From: Apibacter mensalis
Lineage (GTDB): Bacteria; Bacteroidota; Bacteroidia; Flavobacteriales; Weeksellaceae
NCBI RefSeq assembly: GCF_001418685.1
Contig: NZ_LIVM01000007.1
Coordinates: 1 to 64,000 of the forward strand
Length of the DNA stretch: 64,000 bases
Reading direction: 5' to 3'
In this document: positions 40,940 to 51,200 of the stretch, piece by piece
Numbering within the stretch: position 1 is the first letter of the stretch
How the letters are laid out: each line of letters begins with the position of its first letter
Notes under the pieces: model-generated
Told to the model about the DNA's origin: nothing
Databases searched by the model: none
The model's input: the letters and a program-made list of their open reading frames with translations, nothing else
Translations under genes and position numbers: made by a program

Positions 40940-41458
40940 ATGAAAATAGGAGATAAAGTTAGACTACTGGATGAAGAAGGAATTTTTACTATAAAAGATT
41001 TTATAGGTAATAATGCAGTTTTAATTGATTCGTATGGATTTGAAGTTATACATTTACTCTGTAACTTAATTTCCTATGATGAATATGCAAATATGTATAA
41101 TGATGTTTCGGAATTTAATGCTAAAAAAGAAGATATTTTTTCTGAAAATAAAAATATTATAGTTAAAGAAAGTATACAAGAAAGGGTAATTGATTTACAT
41201 ATTGGAAACATTGTCAATTCGGTTAAAAATTTAATGCCTCATCAAATGCTTGAAAAGCAAATCAATAAAGCTATAGAAGAAATAAAATCAGCTAAGAAAG
41301 ATAAGGTTAAAAAATTAATAATTATACATGGAAAAGGTAAAGGGGTTTTAAAAAAAGAAATTTACAAAATTTTAAATACTATGGATGATATTGAATATTT
41401 TGAAGCAGACATTATTAAGTATCGTTTTGGGGCTGTTGAAATAAGATTTAAGTTTTGA
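40940..41458 (+). CDS. Smr domain protein
   Basis: 172 residues. The C-terminal half is an Smr domain: VIDLHIGNI at the start, and IIHGKGKGVLKKEIYKIL holding the HGKGxG motif, ending in YFEADIIKYRFGAVEIRF. The N-terminal MKIGDKVRLLDEEGIFTI segment resembles the beta-barrel start of Bacteroidetes DUF2027 proteins, but the central region of those (about 330 residues) is mostly missing. Smr domains act on nucleic acids as nickases or in ribosome rescue; the role of this short form is unknown. It sits 14 bases after the gldJ terminator. Confidence 0.75.
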   Translation: MKIGDKVRLLDEEGIFTIKDFIGNNAVLIDSYGFEVIHLLCNLISYDEYANMYNDVSEFNAKKEDIFSENKNIIVKESIQERVIDLHIGNIVNSVKNLMPHQMLEKQINKAIEEIKSAKKDKVKKLIIIHGKGKGVLKKEIYKILNTMDDIEYFEADIIKYRFGAVEIRFKF

Positions 41459-41487
41459 TATGCCCCTGTGTCTACTTTATTTAAATT

Positions 41488-43941
41488 ATGAAAAGTCTAA
41501 GGATACCACCTAAGGTAATAGCAGCGATTTTACTTATATCATGCTTAGCGTAAACTGACAAAATATTTATTTCATCATCTTTTAAACAGTACCACCAAAA
41601 ATATATCCGTTAAACAGAAGATAACCTTTTTCAATAATACAGGATTAACTTTAGATAAAATATATTGACATGAGACTATCAATTCCTATTCTAATACCCA
41701 TACAGTATTAGGAAAACGTATATTAAAAGATAGGAATAAAACTTTATATTTTTCAAAATATATGGAAAAAAGGTAGAATTAACAACCTGACCATTTTTAT
41801 AGATAAGCAAAAGCCTATTTTTTTACTCAGAGATTTTGCATTTTTATGAAGTAAATCTTTTTACATCCTTATTGCCCAATGAATGATAGTATATTTCTGG
41901 ATTCAAATTATAACATAAAAATTTCTTGTGCTAAAATTACCGCATATGGATACTCTTCTAAAAATACTCACGTTTTAAAATTTTTTTATACAGCCTCTAA
42001 ATTTTGTTAATTCTAAACCTAATTTGGAGCGATTTGCTAATACAGAGTTTAATCCTTATAGAAAAACTAATTATACTATAACTTTTATTAACCTGATGGG
42101 TTGTATATGGAGGGAGATTTAATGAAAGATGGTGAAAATTATTTAGATAGAATTTCTGGAGATACTATAACAATGATCTTTACTAAAAATATACCTGTAT
42201 CATTCATTTATTATAATATAAACGGATTGGAAACGGAAGTAGTTATAGGATACACCATTAAAGAAGATCTAAAGGAAAATTAGTATAAAAATATTCAACA
42301 TGAGTTAATCTTTCTAGGTGAAAAATTAAAAAAGCTCCCTACCAAAATATTAATCAGCTCCAAAATAAAAAAAGATCACAATTTTATAGGAATCGATACT
42401 ATTAAATTATTTGGATTTAAATAGTGGTAACTTTTTCTTGTGCAAGTTTAAATAGATCTTAAAATATTTCAGAAGACTGCATATTTAGCTATTAATTAAG
42501 TGATAAAAGTTGATAAAAATAAATATCAGTGGATACTTAATGCTTTACTCACATACTATCAATTAAATTACTTAAAAAAGTTTTGTCCTAAAACTAAATT
42601 ATTGGGAAATTTACCTAAAGAACTTAACATATTTAAAATAAAACCATTAAAATATTTTTATATCCAAAGTTCCTATAACAGGTAGATGTAAATTACGATA
42701 CAGATATGTACCAACGCAAAATTATGATCAGCCGATTGGTAAAAATCTTTTGGAGTTGAATAATATCAATCAGTATTTAATAAATGGGTTCAAATCCGGA
42801 TTAAGCTTCAATTTCCTATTGGAATATTTAGGAGTAGGGCTCTTTGATAATTCAGTCAGAATGCCAATTTAAGAAAGAAATGAATATGAAATCACTTCGA
42901 TAGATCTTCAAAATATTTTAGAAACAGTCTCACAAAAAAATTTAGCGTGGTTTTTTCAAAAATACGTTTCTACCCATGATCGTGTTAATTTTAAAATGAA
43001 AAAATTTTATGAGGATTAATATGATGAGGATATTATAAAAATACTCATAACCAATAAAACAGCTTTGCAAGTTCCATTTTAATCATCGCAGAAAAAAACA
43101 AGAAAATTATCAATCAAAGATGGATATTTACAACTAAGAGAGATCCTTTATATTCATTTAAAAATGGAGATTATAACCGTTTGCTTATAAATAAAAATTA
43201 TTTATTTCTTGAAATTAATGATAATGATAACTTACTGAATACGAAAATATTTATAATAACAAAAAAATGTGCAGGTGAAATTTTATTCATACATTGATAA
43301 TCCTAATTATATGCAAGTTTTTTATGAACCTAATATAAATTAGAACGATTACGATAAATTTATAGTAGGCTTTTACGTTTTTGTAATAGTTCTCCTTTTT
43401 CAAGACCTTTTGAATATTCATTTTCTCCATCCTATTTTACAGGTACAAAAGTTTAACAGGTTTTGAAGCTGTAAATTATAATTACGATATGGGGAAGGGA
43501 ATATTTCGAAGAATGTCAATAGGTTCAGCATATAATTACTATCATTATGATAAGAACTTGAGTTATAAAAAATATTCTGGACACTTAAATATTTTATTCA
43601 AGAAAAGACCTAGATCAGAAATTAACAAAACAATAGGAATTAGTTTATTTTATCAATAATATATAATGGCTGAAGGGGGCAAATCCATGTTGAATACCCC
43701 CCCAATAAATGTATTATATCCTTAAACGGATAAATACATTTATGGAAGCTTTTAGATTTATATACTGAAGTAGGTTTATATAATAAGAAATAAAAATATG
43801 CAAACGGAGTTAGGTTAAATATAATACCTGAATTTCTATAATTATATCTTCCTATTCAATCAACATTAGGATTTGAACCGTCAAAAAATAATTATCTTTT
43901 CCATATTCGATTTACCTGTAATTTAGATTTAAGTGCGTTCG
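41488..43941 (+). pseudogene. Decayed M1-type (gluzincin-like) outer-membrane metallopeptidase gene
   Basis: Remains of a gene for a large (about 1000-1200 residue) Bacteroidetes protein: M1 aminopeptidase-like N-terminus plus outer-membrane barrel. Translated pieces in shifting frames align in order: signal peptide MKSLRIPPKVIAAILLISC at 41488; ISVKQKITFFNNTGLTLDKI near 41620; GDTITMIFTKNIPVSFIYYN near 42160; the frame at 42500 with WILNALLTYYQLNY and KTKLLGNLPKEL; TSIDLQNILETVSQKNLAWF near 42900; FYSYIDNPNYMQVFYEPNI near 43280; VNYNYDMGKGIFRRMSIGS near 43480; STLGFEPSKNNYLFHIRF near 43860. At least ten stops or frameshifts separate them. No HExxH zinc motif survives. It runs into the tail of the cysteine desulfurase gene. 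Confidence 0.85.
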
Positions 43942-45117
43942 TTAATCAGTTTCGGCGGGGTTGGTATTAGCAAAATTCTTTTGTATTTCAGCTAGAAAAT
44001 TGATCAAAATATCAATTTCCGTTTTAGTGTTATAATGGCTGAAAGAAATGCGTAAAGTTGTAGTGTTTTTTAGCTCTTGATCGGTATAAAGCTGTAACAT
44101 GGTTTTGGAGGGTTTAGATGCACCGGAGGCGCAGGCACTCCCCTGTGAAACTGCAATACCTTTCATATCCAGTTGAAAGCCTATCAAAGTATTAGGAAAA
44201 GGAAGAAGAATACTCAAAAGTGTATAGTTACTTTTATTAAAATCTGTGCCATGCCCATTAAATAAGACTCCTGTTATATTTTTAGATAAATGTTCAATAG
44301 TATATTGTTTTAAATCTTCAATAATTTTTCTTCTCTCATCCAACTCTTTCATGGCAAAATCGAAAGATTTACCTAGCCCTACAATTCCATGTACATTTTC
44401 AGTACCGGCACGTAGATTACGTTCTTGAGTACCTCCGGTTATAATTCCTTTTAAACCGGTTGATTTTCTTATAAAAGCCATTCCAATACCTTTAGGACCA
44501 TGAAATTTGTGGGCACTGCAGGAAGCAAAATCTATAGGAGTTTTAGAGAAGTCTAAAGGATAATGTGCCATGGTTTGAACTGTATCTGAATGGAACAAAG
44601 CACCATATTTTTTGCATAAATGGGCAATAGAATCAATATCTGTTAAATTTCCGATTTCATTATTGGAATGCATTAAAGAAACTAAAGTAGGTATTTTTTC
44701 TTCTAATAAATTTTCCAAAAAAGAAATGTCCAAGTCTCCTTTTTTATTTTTTAAAGGTAGAAAAACTATTTCTATTTCGGGAAACTTCTCTTTTAAATCC
44801 CTTGTGGTTTCCAGAACAGATTTATGCTCTAAGGGAGAAGTTATAATTCTTTTGATATGAAGGTTTTCTATACAGGAACGTATAATTAAATTATTGGACT
44901 CAGTACCACAGGATGTGAAAATGATCTCATTAGGATTTACATGTAGCCATTGAGCAATATTCTTTCTAACCATTTCAATCTTTGATTTACTTTCTTGCCC
45001 AAAACTGTGAATTGCAGATGGATTACCAAAATCTTCTTTCATAGATTGAATCATTGCTTCAATCACTCTTTCGTCTATTATAGTTGAAGCTGCGCTGTCT
45101 AGATATATTTTTTTCAT
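43942..45117 (-). CDS. Cysteine desulfurase, NifS/IscS type
   Basis: PLP enzyme that takes sulfur from cysteine for Fe-S clusters or tRNA thiolation. 391 residues: YLDSAASTIID start, the PLP lysine in SCSAHKFHGPKG near 200, and the sulfur-carrying cysteine in QGSACASGASKPSK near 330, the group I loop. No iscR, iscU or suf genes are adjacent, so the pathway served is open. The 3' end abuts the decayed metallopeptidase gene. Upstream lies a repeated TGTACAGG motif. Confidence 0.9.
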   Translation of the reverse strand: MKKIYLDSAASTIIDERVIEAMIQSMKEDFGNPSAIHSFGQESKSKIEMVRKNIAQWLHVNPNEIIFTSCGTESNNLIIRSCIENLHIKRIITSPLEHKSVLETTRDLKEKFPEIEIVFLPLKNKKGDLDISFLENLLEEKIPTLVSLMHSNNEIGNLTDIDSIAHLCKKYGALFHSDTVQTMAHYPLDFSKTPIDFASCSAHKFHGPKGIGMAFIRKSTGLKGIITGGTQERNLRAGTENVHGIVGLGKSFDFAMKELDERRKIIEDLKQYTIEHLSKNITGVLFNGHGTDFNKSNYTLLSILLPFPNTLIGFQLDMKGIAVSQGSACASGASKPSKTMLQLYTDQELKNTTTLRISFSHYNTKTEIDILINFLAEIQKNFANTNPAETD

Positions 45118-45166
45118 TGGGTTAATTACTTAATTATAAAAAAAACTAAAAAACGTTCTCAATTTA

Positions 45167-45188
45167 TGTACAGGTATTCCTGTACAGG
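45167..45188. repeat. Two copies of TGTACAGG, possible operator
   Basis: TGTACAGG occurs at 45167-45174 and 45181-45188, 14 bases apart, and CCTGTACAGG at 45179-45188 is a perfect palindrome. It lies 50-71 bases upstream of the cysteine desulfurase start and stands out from its AT-rich surroundings. Confidence 0.45.
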
Positions 45189-45471
45189 TTTTAAATTAAT
45201 AATTTAATTATTGAAATATAATGTCTATGATTGATTTTTAATTAATAAATAAAGGTAAAAGCATCAAAACTTAAAATTTTATAAATTAAGCATTGTTTTA
45301 TAATCTAAAATTCATGATCTGTAAAATAAAAATTTGTTTTCAGGAATATATAATAGTATTAAAAATAATGTAGTACAAAAATAAAAAATAAATAATCATA
45401 AAATTAAGTAAGTCTAAGTTTACAAGAATATTTTTATCATATATAAATGTAAAGAATTATTAAACATATAC

Positions 45472-45506
45472 AAAAAATCCTAATAAATCATTTTATCAGG
45501 ATTTTG
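45472..45506 (-). terminator. Terminator of the dicarboxylate symporter gene
   Basis: 14-base stem with one mismatch (45474-45487 with 45492-45505), 4-base loop; on the reverse strand it is followed by a T run. It lies about 110 bases after the symporter stop. Confidence 0.7.
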
Positions 45507-45617
45507 AAAATTTGTAAGACTTTATAAACTTATTTTTTTAATTAATATTTTATGAAAAAAAATTGTCAATAATTCATTCAGATATTATTTTTTTAAAGAT
45601 AAATTATCAAATGATGT

Positions 45618-46919
45618 TTACGATTTATCTGAAATTAAAATGGTTTCAGCTTTACCGTATTCAAACTCATTTTCCCTTCTGGCAACTACAATGGTAGCAG
45701 CTGCATTACCAATTAAATTCGTTAAAGCTCTTGCTTCACTCATAAATTTGTCAATTCCAAATATTAATGCTACAGCTTCAACCGGAACGTGTCCAACCAC
45801 CGGTAAGGTAGCTGCAAGTGTTATAAAACCGCTTCCTGTTACACCGGCTGCTCCCTTTGAGGTTAATAGTAATACTAAAAGAAGAGTTATTTCCTGTTGC
45901 AAATTCATATGTAAATCTAAGGCTTGTGAAATGAAAACAGCTGCCATAGTAAGATAAATAGAGGTTCCGTCGAGGTTAAAAGAATAACCGGTCGGAATCA
46001 CCAATCCAACTACAGATTTGGAACACCCTATTTTTTCCATTTTACTCATTATTCCCGGCAGTGCTGATTCTGAGGAAGAAGTACCTAAAACTATTAAAAG
46101 CTCTTCTTTAATATATTTAATAAATTTAAATACGTTGATTTTATTATAATAAAGAACGGCACCAATAACTCCAAAGATGAAAACAATGCATGTCAGATAA
46201 AAACATAAAATTAACATGCCTAGATTACTCAACGCTTTTAATCCATATACACCAATGGTATAACCCATAGCCCCCATAGCTCCTAAAGGTGCCAAATACA
46301 TAATTATTTTTATGATTGCAAAAAGTCCATCAAGAAAAGATTGCATTACTGATAAAACCGGTTTTGAAGATTTAGGTCCGATTTTTGTCATAGCAAAACC
46401 AAATAAAATTGCAAAAACCAATACTTGAAGTAAGTTATTGGAAGCAATGGAAGCAATAACATTTTCAGGAATCATATCTAAAATAAAATTAATAATTCCG
46501 TGATCTTCTTTGCTTTTATCAATATAATGGGACATAGATGAAGAGTCCAGTGCATACGGATCAATATGCATACCTTTTCCCGGTTTTAGTACATTAACGA
46601 ATACCAACCCGATAATTAGGGCTATTGTTGTCATAATTTCAAAATAAATAATAGCGGTTAAACCTACTTTACCTACCTTTTTAGTATCTTCCATCCCTGC
46701 AATTCCAAGCACAATAGTACAGAAAATTAAAGGTCCTACGATCATTTTAATTAGTTTGATAAATCCGTCTCCTAATGGTTTTAGCATCTCACCAATTCCT
46801 GTACTGTGTTGTTTTACACCATTAATTATAATATCTTCACTAGGAAAAAAATATCCAATAAGAATACCTATAATTATGGCGATTATTACTTGTACGTAAA
46901 GACTTTTAAGTATTTTCAT
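45618..46919 (-). CDS. Dicarboxylate/amino acid:cation symporter (DctA/GltP family)
   Basis: 433-residue sodium- or proton-coupled carrier of the SDF family, inner membrane, for C4-dicarboxylates or glutamate/aspartate. It has the HP1 serine-rich loop [20 protein letters not shown], the helix 7 motif [21 protein letters not shown], and the HP2 region [20 protein letters not shown]. The [10 protein letters not shown] form and the [33 protein letters not shown] end favour DctA, but GltP-like use cannot be excluded. Single gene. Confidence 0.87.
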   Translation of the reverse strand: MKILKSLYVQVIIAIIIGILIGYFFPSEDIIINGVKQHSTGIGEMLKPLGDGFIKLIKMIVGPLIFCTIVLGIAGMEDTKKVGKVGLTAIIYFEIMTTIALIIGLVFVNVLKPGKGMHIDPYALDSSSMSHYIDKSKEDHGIINFILDMIPENVIASIASNNLLQVLVFAILFGFAMTKIGPKSSKPVLSVMQSFLDGLFAIIKIIMYLAPLGAMGAMGYTIGVYGLKALSNLGMLILCFYLTCIVFIFGVIGAVLYYNKINVFKFIKYIKEELLIVLGTSSSESALPGIMSKMEKIGCSKSVVGLVIPTGYSFNLDGTSIYLTMAAVFISQALDLHMNLQQEITLLLVLLLTSKGAAGVTGSGFITLAATLPVVGHVPVEAVALIFGIDKFMSEARALTNLIGNAAATIVVARRENEFEYGKAETILISDKS

Positions 46920-47242
46920 ATTGTTTTTATTTTATTAAGGATAGTAATATATGAATTATATATCTGAATTGTTATAAATTGATGTTTTTTTCATTAAAAA
47001 ATATTTTATATGTATGTAATAGATTTGTATATAGTTAGTTAGCGCAATTTAATTAAGGTGAAATACATCTAAAAATTCCTTATATTTCAATAAAAATGTC
47101 TTAAAAATGAAAAAAAAAAGTAAAAAAAAATGCTCTAAAAAATCATTTTTTAATTAACAAATGAAAAAAATCATGTATTTTTATGAACAATATTAGTAAG
47201 GTAATAGTTTGTAAAAAACACAGAAAATACAACTTAAATTTT

Positions 47243-48169
47243 ATGAAACTTACTATTTTAGGATATAACTCTGCAGTTCCTACCGTACGTACTAACCCAA
47301 CTTCTCAGCTGTTAGAATGTAATAATCAATATTTTTTAATAGATTGTGGAGAAGGAACACAAGTCCAGTTAAGAAAAGCGAAAGTAAAATTTACCCATAT
47401 TAATACTATATTCATATCTCACTTACACGGTGACCATGTTTTTGGTTTAATAGGGCTTATATCTTCATTTCATTTATTGGGAAGGTCTGAACCCTTGAAT
47501 ATTTATGGTCCCAAAGGAATACAAAAATTAATTGAAACTCAATTAATGCTAACCGAGAGCATTACTCATTTTAATATCAATTTTTTTGAATTAACTTCTT
47601 TTAAAAGTGAGTTGATTTATGAAGATAATAAATTATGCGTGTGGACTATTCCTCTTAATCATCGTATTTATACTAATGGTTTTTTGTTTAAAGAGAAAAT
47701 AAAACCAAGGAGGCTTAATATGGATGTAATCAAATTTAATCCTGAAATTGAAGTATGTGATTATCATAATTTAAAATTAGGTAAGGATTTTATTACTGAA
47801 TCCGGAGATATAATTAAAAATGAATATCTAACCTTTCCCCCAAAACATTCTTTCAGTTATGCATTTTGCTCAGATACAAAATATAGTCCGAATATAATTC
47901 CAATAATTAAAGGGATGGATGTTTTATATCATGAAGCTACTTTTTTAGATGATCTAAGAGAGTTGGCCTCTAAGACCGGTCATACAACAGCATATCAAGC
48001 AGCGGAAATTGCAAGAATGGCAAATGTAAAGTTGCTAATATTGGGACATTTTTCTAATAGATACACAGATACATCCGTACTTAAGGACGAAGCAGATCAG
48101 GTATTTCCCAATACAATTTTATCGGAAGAGCTTTTAACTTTGGATTTTAATGAATTGATAAACAAATAG
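47243..48169 (+). CDS. rnz: Ribonuclease Z
   Basis: tRNA 3'-processing endonuclease of the metallo-beta-lactamase fold. The zinc motif is SHLHGDHVFGL, with further ligands in FCSDTKYS, HEATF and LGHFSNRY. The reading frame opens at an ATG at 47183, but MKLTILGYNSAVPT at 47243 is the usual N-terminus of the family and gives 308 residues. Single gene ahead of the purine permease. Confidence 0.93.
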   Translation: MKLTILGYNSAVPTVRTNPTSQLLECNNQYFLIDCGEGTQVQLRKAKVKFTHINTIFISHLHGDHVFGLIGLISSFHLLGRSEPLNIYGPKGIQKLIETQLMLTESITHFNINFFELTSFKSELIYEDNKLCVWTIPLNHRIYTNGFLFKEKIKPRRLNMDVIKFNPEIEVCDYHNLKLGKDFITESGDIIKNEYLTFPPKHSFSYAFCSDTKYSPNIIPIIKGMDVLYHEATFLDDLRELASKTGHTTAYQAAEIARMANVKLLILGHFSNRYTDTSVLKDEADQVFPNTILSEELLTLDFNELINK

Positions 48170-48214
48170 TTTCGAATACTTTATTTGTTATGTCTATAAA
48201 CTATAAACACAAAA

Positions 48215-48233
48215 ACTCAACCGAGTATTGAGT
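48215..48233. promoter_or_regulatory. Dyad upstream of the purine permease
   Basis: ACTCAA and TTGAGT arms separated by 7 bases, ending 9 bases before the -7 box of the permease gene. It has no T run, so it looks more like an operator than a terminator of rnz, but the arms are short. Confidence 0.35.
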
Positions 48234-48242
48234 ATTTGTTAG

Positions 48243-48250
48243 TACTTTTG
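48243..48250 (+). promoter_or_regulatory. -7 box of the purine permease gene
   Basis: TACTTTTG matches TAnnTTTG, 25 bases before the ATG at 48276. Confidence 0.5.
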
Positions 48251-48275
48251 CTTTTTAGTAAACTAAATTGTTAAC

Positions 48276-49619
48276 ATGAAAACTTTTTTAGAAGGATATT
48301 TTAAACTATCCGAAAATGGCACAACTGTTAAAAAAGAACTTGTAGCCGGAATAATTACTTTTTTAACCATGTCTTACGCATTGATCGTAAATCCAAGTAT
48401 TTTATCGGAAACGGGAATGGATAGGGAAGCTCTTTTTACCGGAACTACTCTGGCTATTATTTTTGCTACTCTATTAATGGGATTAATTACCAAATTACCT
48501 ATCGCGCAAGGGCCCGGGATGGGCCTGAATAGTTTTTTTGCTTTTTCAGTAGTTCTAGGTCTTGGATATTCTTGGCAATTTGCTTTAACTGCCGTTTTTA
48601 TAGAAGGGCTTATATTTATATTACTTACCTTTTTAAACGTCAGGGAAATGATTGTTAAAAGCATTCCTAAAGTATTAAAAGAAGCTATTCCTGTCGGAAT
48701 TGGATTATTTATAACATTAATAGGTTTGAAGGGAGCGAATATTATTATTTCAGATCCTAATACCTTTTTATCTTTAGGTGATTTTAAAATGCATTCAGTA
48801 TGGATCGCATTTGCAGGTTTATTAGTTACCGCTGTACTACACTCACGTAATATAAATGGATCTATCTTAGCCGGAATTGTAGTTTCTACCTTATTTAGCT
48901 TTTTGTTGGGTGATGTAAAATTACCTAACTCCTTAGTAAGCATGCCTCCTTCTATTAAACCTATATTTGGTAAAGCTATTGAGCCGATGTTTACTTCTGA
49001 AGGTTGGGATAAAATATTTTCAGTGGATATGTTAGTTGTAGTTTTTACCTTTTTATTTGTTAATATGTTTGATACTATTGGAACTTTAATAGGAGTAGTA
49101 TCTAAATTAGGATTGACAGATGAAGAAGGAAATTTTCCCCAAATGAAAAAGGCTTTAATATCTGATTCGTTAGGAACAACAGTAGGAGCTATATTAGGGA
49201 CAAGTCCTATTACCTCTTATGTGGAAAGTGCTTCTGGAGTAGCATCCGGTGGACGTACCGGTCTTACTTCGGTTAGTACGGCGCTGATGTTCTTTTTATC
49301 TTTATTTCTAGCACCAATTTTTTTGTTGGTTCCCGCTGCAGCTACAGCTCCGGCATTAATTATTGTAGGATTATTTATGATATCTTCCGTGGTAAAAATT
49401 AATTTTAACGATATAACTGAAGGTTTACCTGCTTTTTTAACTATAATTTTTATGCCATTTACATTCAGCATTGCAGAAGGAATTGTGTTTGGTATGCTTA
49501 GTTTTGCTTTTTTAAAAGTATTGGGGGGCAGGAGTAAAGAGGTTACTCCAACGGTATATATTGTATCTTTAATGTTTATAGTAAAAATAGTGTTGGATGC
49601 GGCTAAACTGTTAGGATAA
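48276..49619 (+). CDS. NCS2 family purine permease, AzgA type
   Basis: 447-residue inner-membrane carrier with about 13-14 helices, of the AzgA-like subgroup that brings in adenine, guanine or hypoxanthine with protons. Diagnostic segments are the N-terminal VKKELVAGIITFLTMSYAL, QGPGMGLNSFFAFSVV and the binding-site region FVNMFDTIGTLIGV, then LGTSPITSYVESASGVASGGRTGLT in pieces. A dyad and -7 box lie upstream. Purine type is not certain from sequence. Confidence 0.9.
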   Translation: MKTFLEGYFKLSENGTTVKKELVAGIITFLTMSYALIVNPSILSETGMDREALFTGTTLAIIFATLLMGLITKLPIAQGPGMGLNSFFAFSVVLGLGYSWQFALTAVFIEGLIFILLTFLNVREMIVKSIPKVLKEAIPVGIGLFITLIGLKGANIIISDPNTFLSLGDFKMHSVWIAFAGLLVTAVLHSRNINGSILAGIVVSTLFSFLLGDVKLPNSLVSMPPSIKPIFGKAIEPMFTSEGWDKIFSVDMLVVVFTFLFVNMFDTIGTLIGVVSKLGLTDEEGNFPQMKKALISDSLGTTVGAILGTSPITSYVESASGVASGGRTGLTSVSTALMFFLSLFLAPIFLLVPAAATAPALIIVGLFMISSVVKINFNDITEGLPAFLTIIFMPFTFSIAEGIVFGMLSFAFLKVLGGRSKEVTPTVYIVSLMFIVKIVLDAAKLLG

Positions 49620-49943
49620 TATAATTAGGTTGAGGTAAAAAAATAATACTATTTTTGGTTAAAAAGTTAAATTGAAAATAAATTTCAATTTAAAGTAAAC
49701 ATATTTTGTATAGGATGAATTAAATAATATAGGCTTGTATTAAATTTAATTCATTCCTATGCGTCGTATTGAAATAGTTAAGATTAAAACTTTTACTATT
49801 AAAAATAAGACATATATGAATTTAAAAAGAATAATTTTGACAATAGGACATAAACTTCTACAAAAGATTTTTAATTATAACTCACTAGATCAAAAAAATC
49901 AATGAATTTTTAAAAAAGATTTTATTGAAATAAACGGGATTAT
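49620..49943. other. Gene-free AT-rich gap
   Basis: Convergent gap between the purine permease and proA. I find no open frame of note, clear hairpin or promoter. Confidence 0.6.
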
Positions 49944-51197
49944 TTAGGATCTTATTTGACCGTTACCCTTCACAATCCATTTATAAGAACATAATTCATC
50001 GAGTGCCATGGGGCCACGGGCATGCATTTTCTGTGTGCTGATCCCTATTTCTGCCCCCATGCCGAACTGAGAACCATCCGTGAAAGCTGTAGAAGTATTT
50101 ACATAAATACAGGCAGCATCCACCAATTTTTCAAAAATTTTTATACATGTTTTATTTTCGCTTATAATGGCTTCGCTATGCTTAGATCCATGTTCGGCTA
50201 TATGTTCAATAGCTTCATTAATAGAATTAACCGTTTTAATAGCCATTTTATAATCTAAGAATTCTACTCCATAATTCGTTAACGTTGATTTTTGTAGTAA
50301 TTCAGATGGGTAAAAATCTACTAATTGATTGTATGCAAGTTCATCCGCATAAAGAATTACTTTTTTTTCTTCCAGTTTTTTACATAAATCCGGAAGATCT
50401 TGTATTCTTTCCTTGTCAATCAATAAACAGTCTAGTGAATTGCAAACACTTACTTTTCTGGTCTTAGCATTAAAAATGATATTTGCTCCCATTTTTAAAT
50501 CACCATCTTTATGAAAATAGGTATGACAAACTCCTGCACCCGTTTCTATTACAGGAATTTTCGAATTTTCACGCACAAAATTAATAAGTTCCTTACTCCC
50601 ACGCGGAATAATGAGATCAACATAATTACTTGCATTTAATAATTGCATGGTCGAAGAGCGATCATTGGGCAATAAGTTGCAAATATTGGGAGACACTCCT
50701 TCATGAAACAACACCTTCTTAATAATGGTAACGATAGCTGTATTAGAAAAATAAGCATCAGAGCCTCCTTTTAATATACAAACATTGCCCGATTTTAAGC
50801 ATAAAGAAAAAACATCAAAGCTAACATTAGGCCTGGCTTCATAAATAATACCTATTACACCGAAGGGAACTGTAATTTTAAATATTTTAAGTCCATTAGA
50901 CAAAGTTTTTTCTAAAATTTTTTTTCCAACAGGAGAGGGGAGGTCGGCAACATTGCGTATATCTTCAGCGATATCCAATAATCGCTCTTCTGTTAGGAGT
51001 AAACGATCAAATTTGGGGTCAGTAGATGACATTCTCTCGGTATCTTTCTTATTTTCGGAGAGAATATAGGAAATGGAATTTTCAGTCTCTTTTGCAAGAG
51101 CATGTAATATGTGGGTGATTGTATTGTCATCAATTAAATTTAGCTCGTTTACGGCTTTACCTGCTGAGGTAAAAATATTTTGCTCAATGGAAGACAT
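49944..51197 (-). CDS. proA: Gamma-glutamyl phosphate reductase
   Basis: Second step of proline synthesis: reduces glutamyl-5-phosphate to the semialdehyde with NADPH. 417 residues of the aldehyde dehydrogenase fold with [24 protein letters not shown], and the catalytic cysteine in [16 protein letters not shown]. The C-terminal [20 protein letters not shown] element is diagnostic. Follows proB with 3 bases between, so the pair is an operon in pathway order. Confidence 0.96.
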   Translation of the reverse strand: MSSIEQNIFTSAGKAVNELNLIDDNTITHILHALAKETENSISYILSENKKDTERMSSTDPKFDRLLLTEERLLDIAEDIRNVADLPSPVGKKILEKTLSNGLKIFKITVPFGVIGIIYEARPNVSFDVFSLCLKSGNVCILKGGSDAYFSNTAIVTIIKKVLFHEGVSPNICNLLPNDRSSTMQLLNASNYVDLIIPRGSKELINFVRENSKIPVIETGAGVCHTYFHKDGDLKMGANIIFNAKTRKVSVCNSLDCLLIDKERIQDLPDLCKKLEEKKVILYADELAYNQLVDFYPSELLQKSTLTNYGVEFLDYKMAIKTVNSINEAIEHIAEHGSKHSEAIISENKTCIKIFEKLVDAACIYVNTSTAFTDGSQFGMGAEIGISTQKMHARGPMALDELCSYKWIVKGNGQIRS

Positions 51198-51200
51198 AAT

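Larger units (their letters stand above)
45118..45617. other. 500-base intergenic gap with repeated motif and a terminator
   Basis: Gap between the cysteine desulfurase and dicarboxylate symporter genes. It holds the TGTACAGG repeats (45167-45188) and the symporter terminator (45472-45506). The rest is AT-rich with stops in all frames; I see no gene. Confidence 0.6.

Noticed and set aside
42101-42685. Two 60-residue open frames at 42101 and 42500 as separate small genes
   Set aside because: Both translate to segments of the decayed M1-like metallopeptidase and lie in order with other fragments in different frames.
48374-48943. 189-codon reverse frame inside the purine permease
   Set aside because: Shadow of a well-conserved membrane protein; no independent signals.
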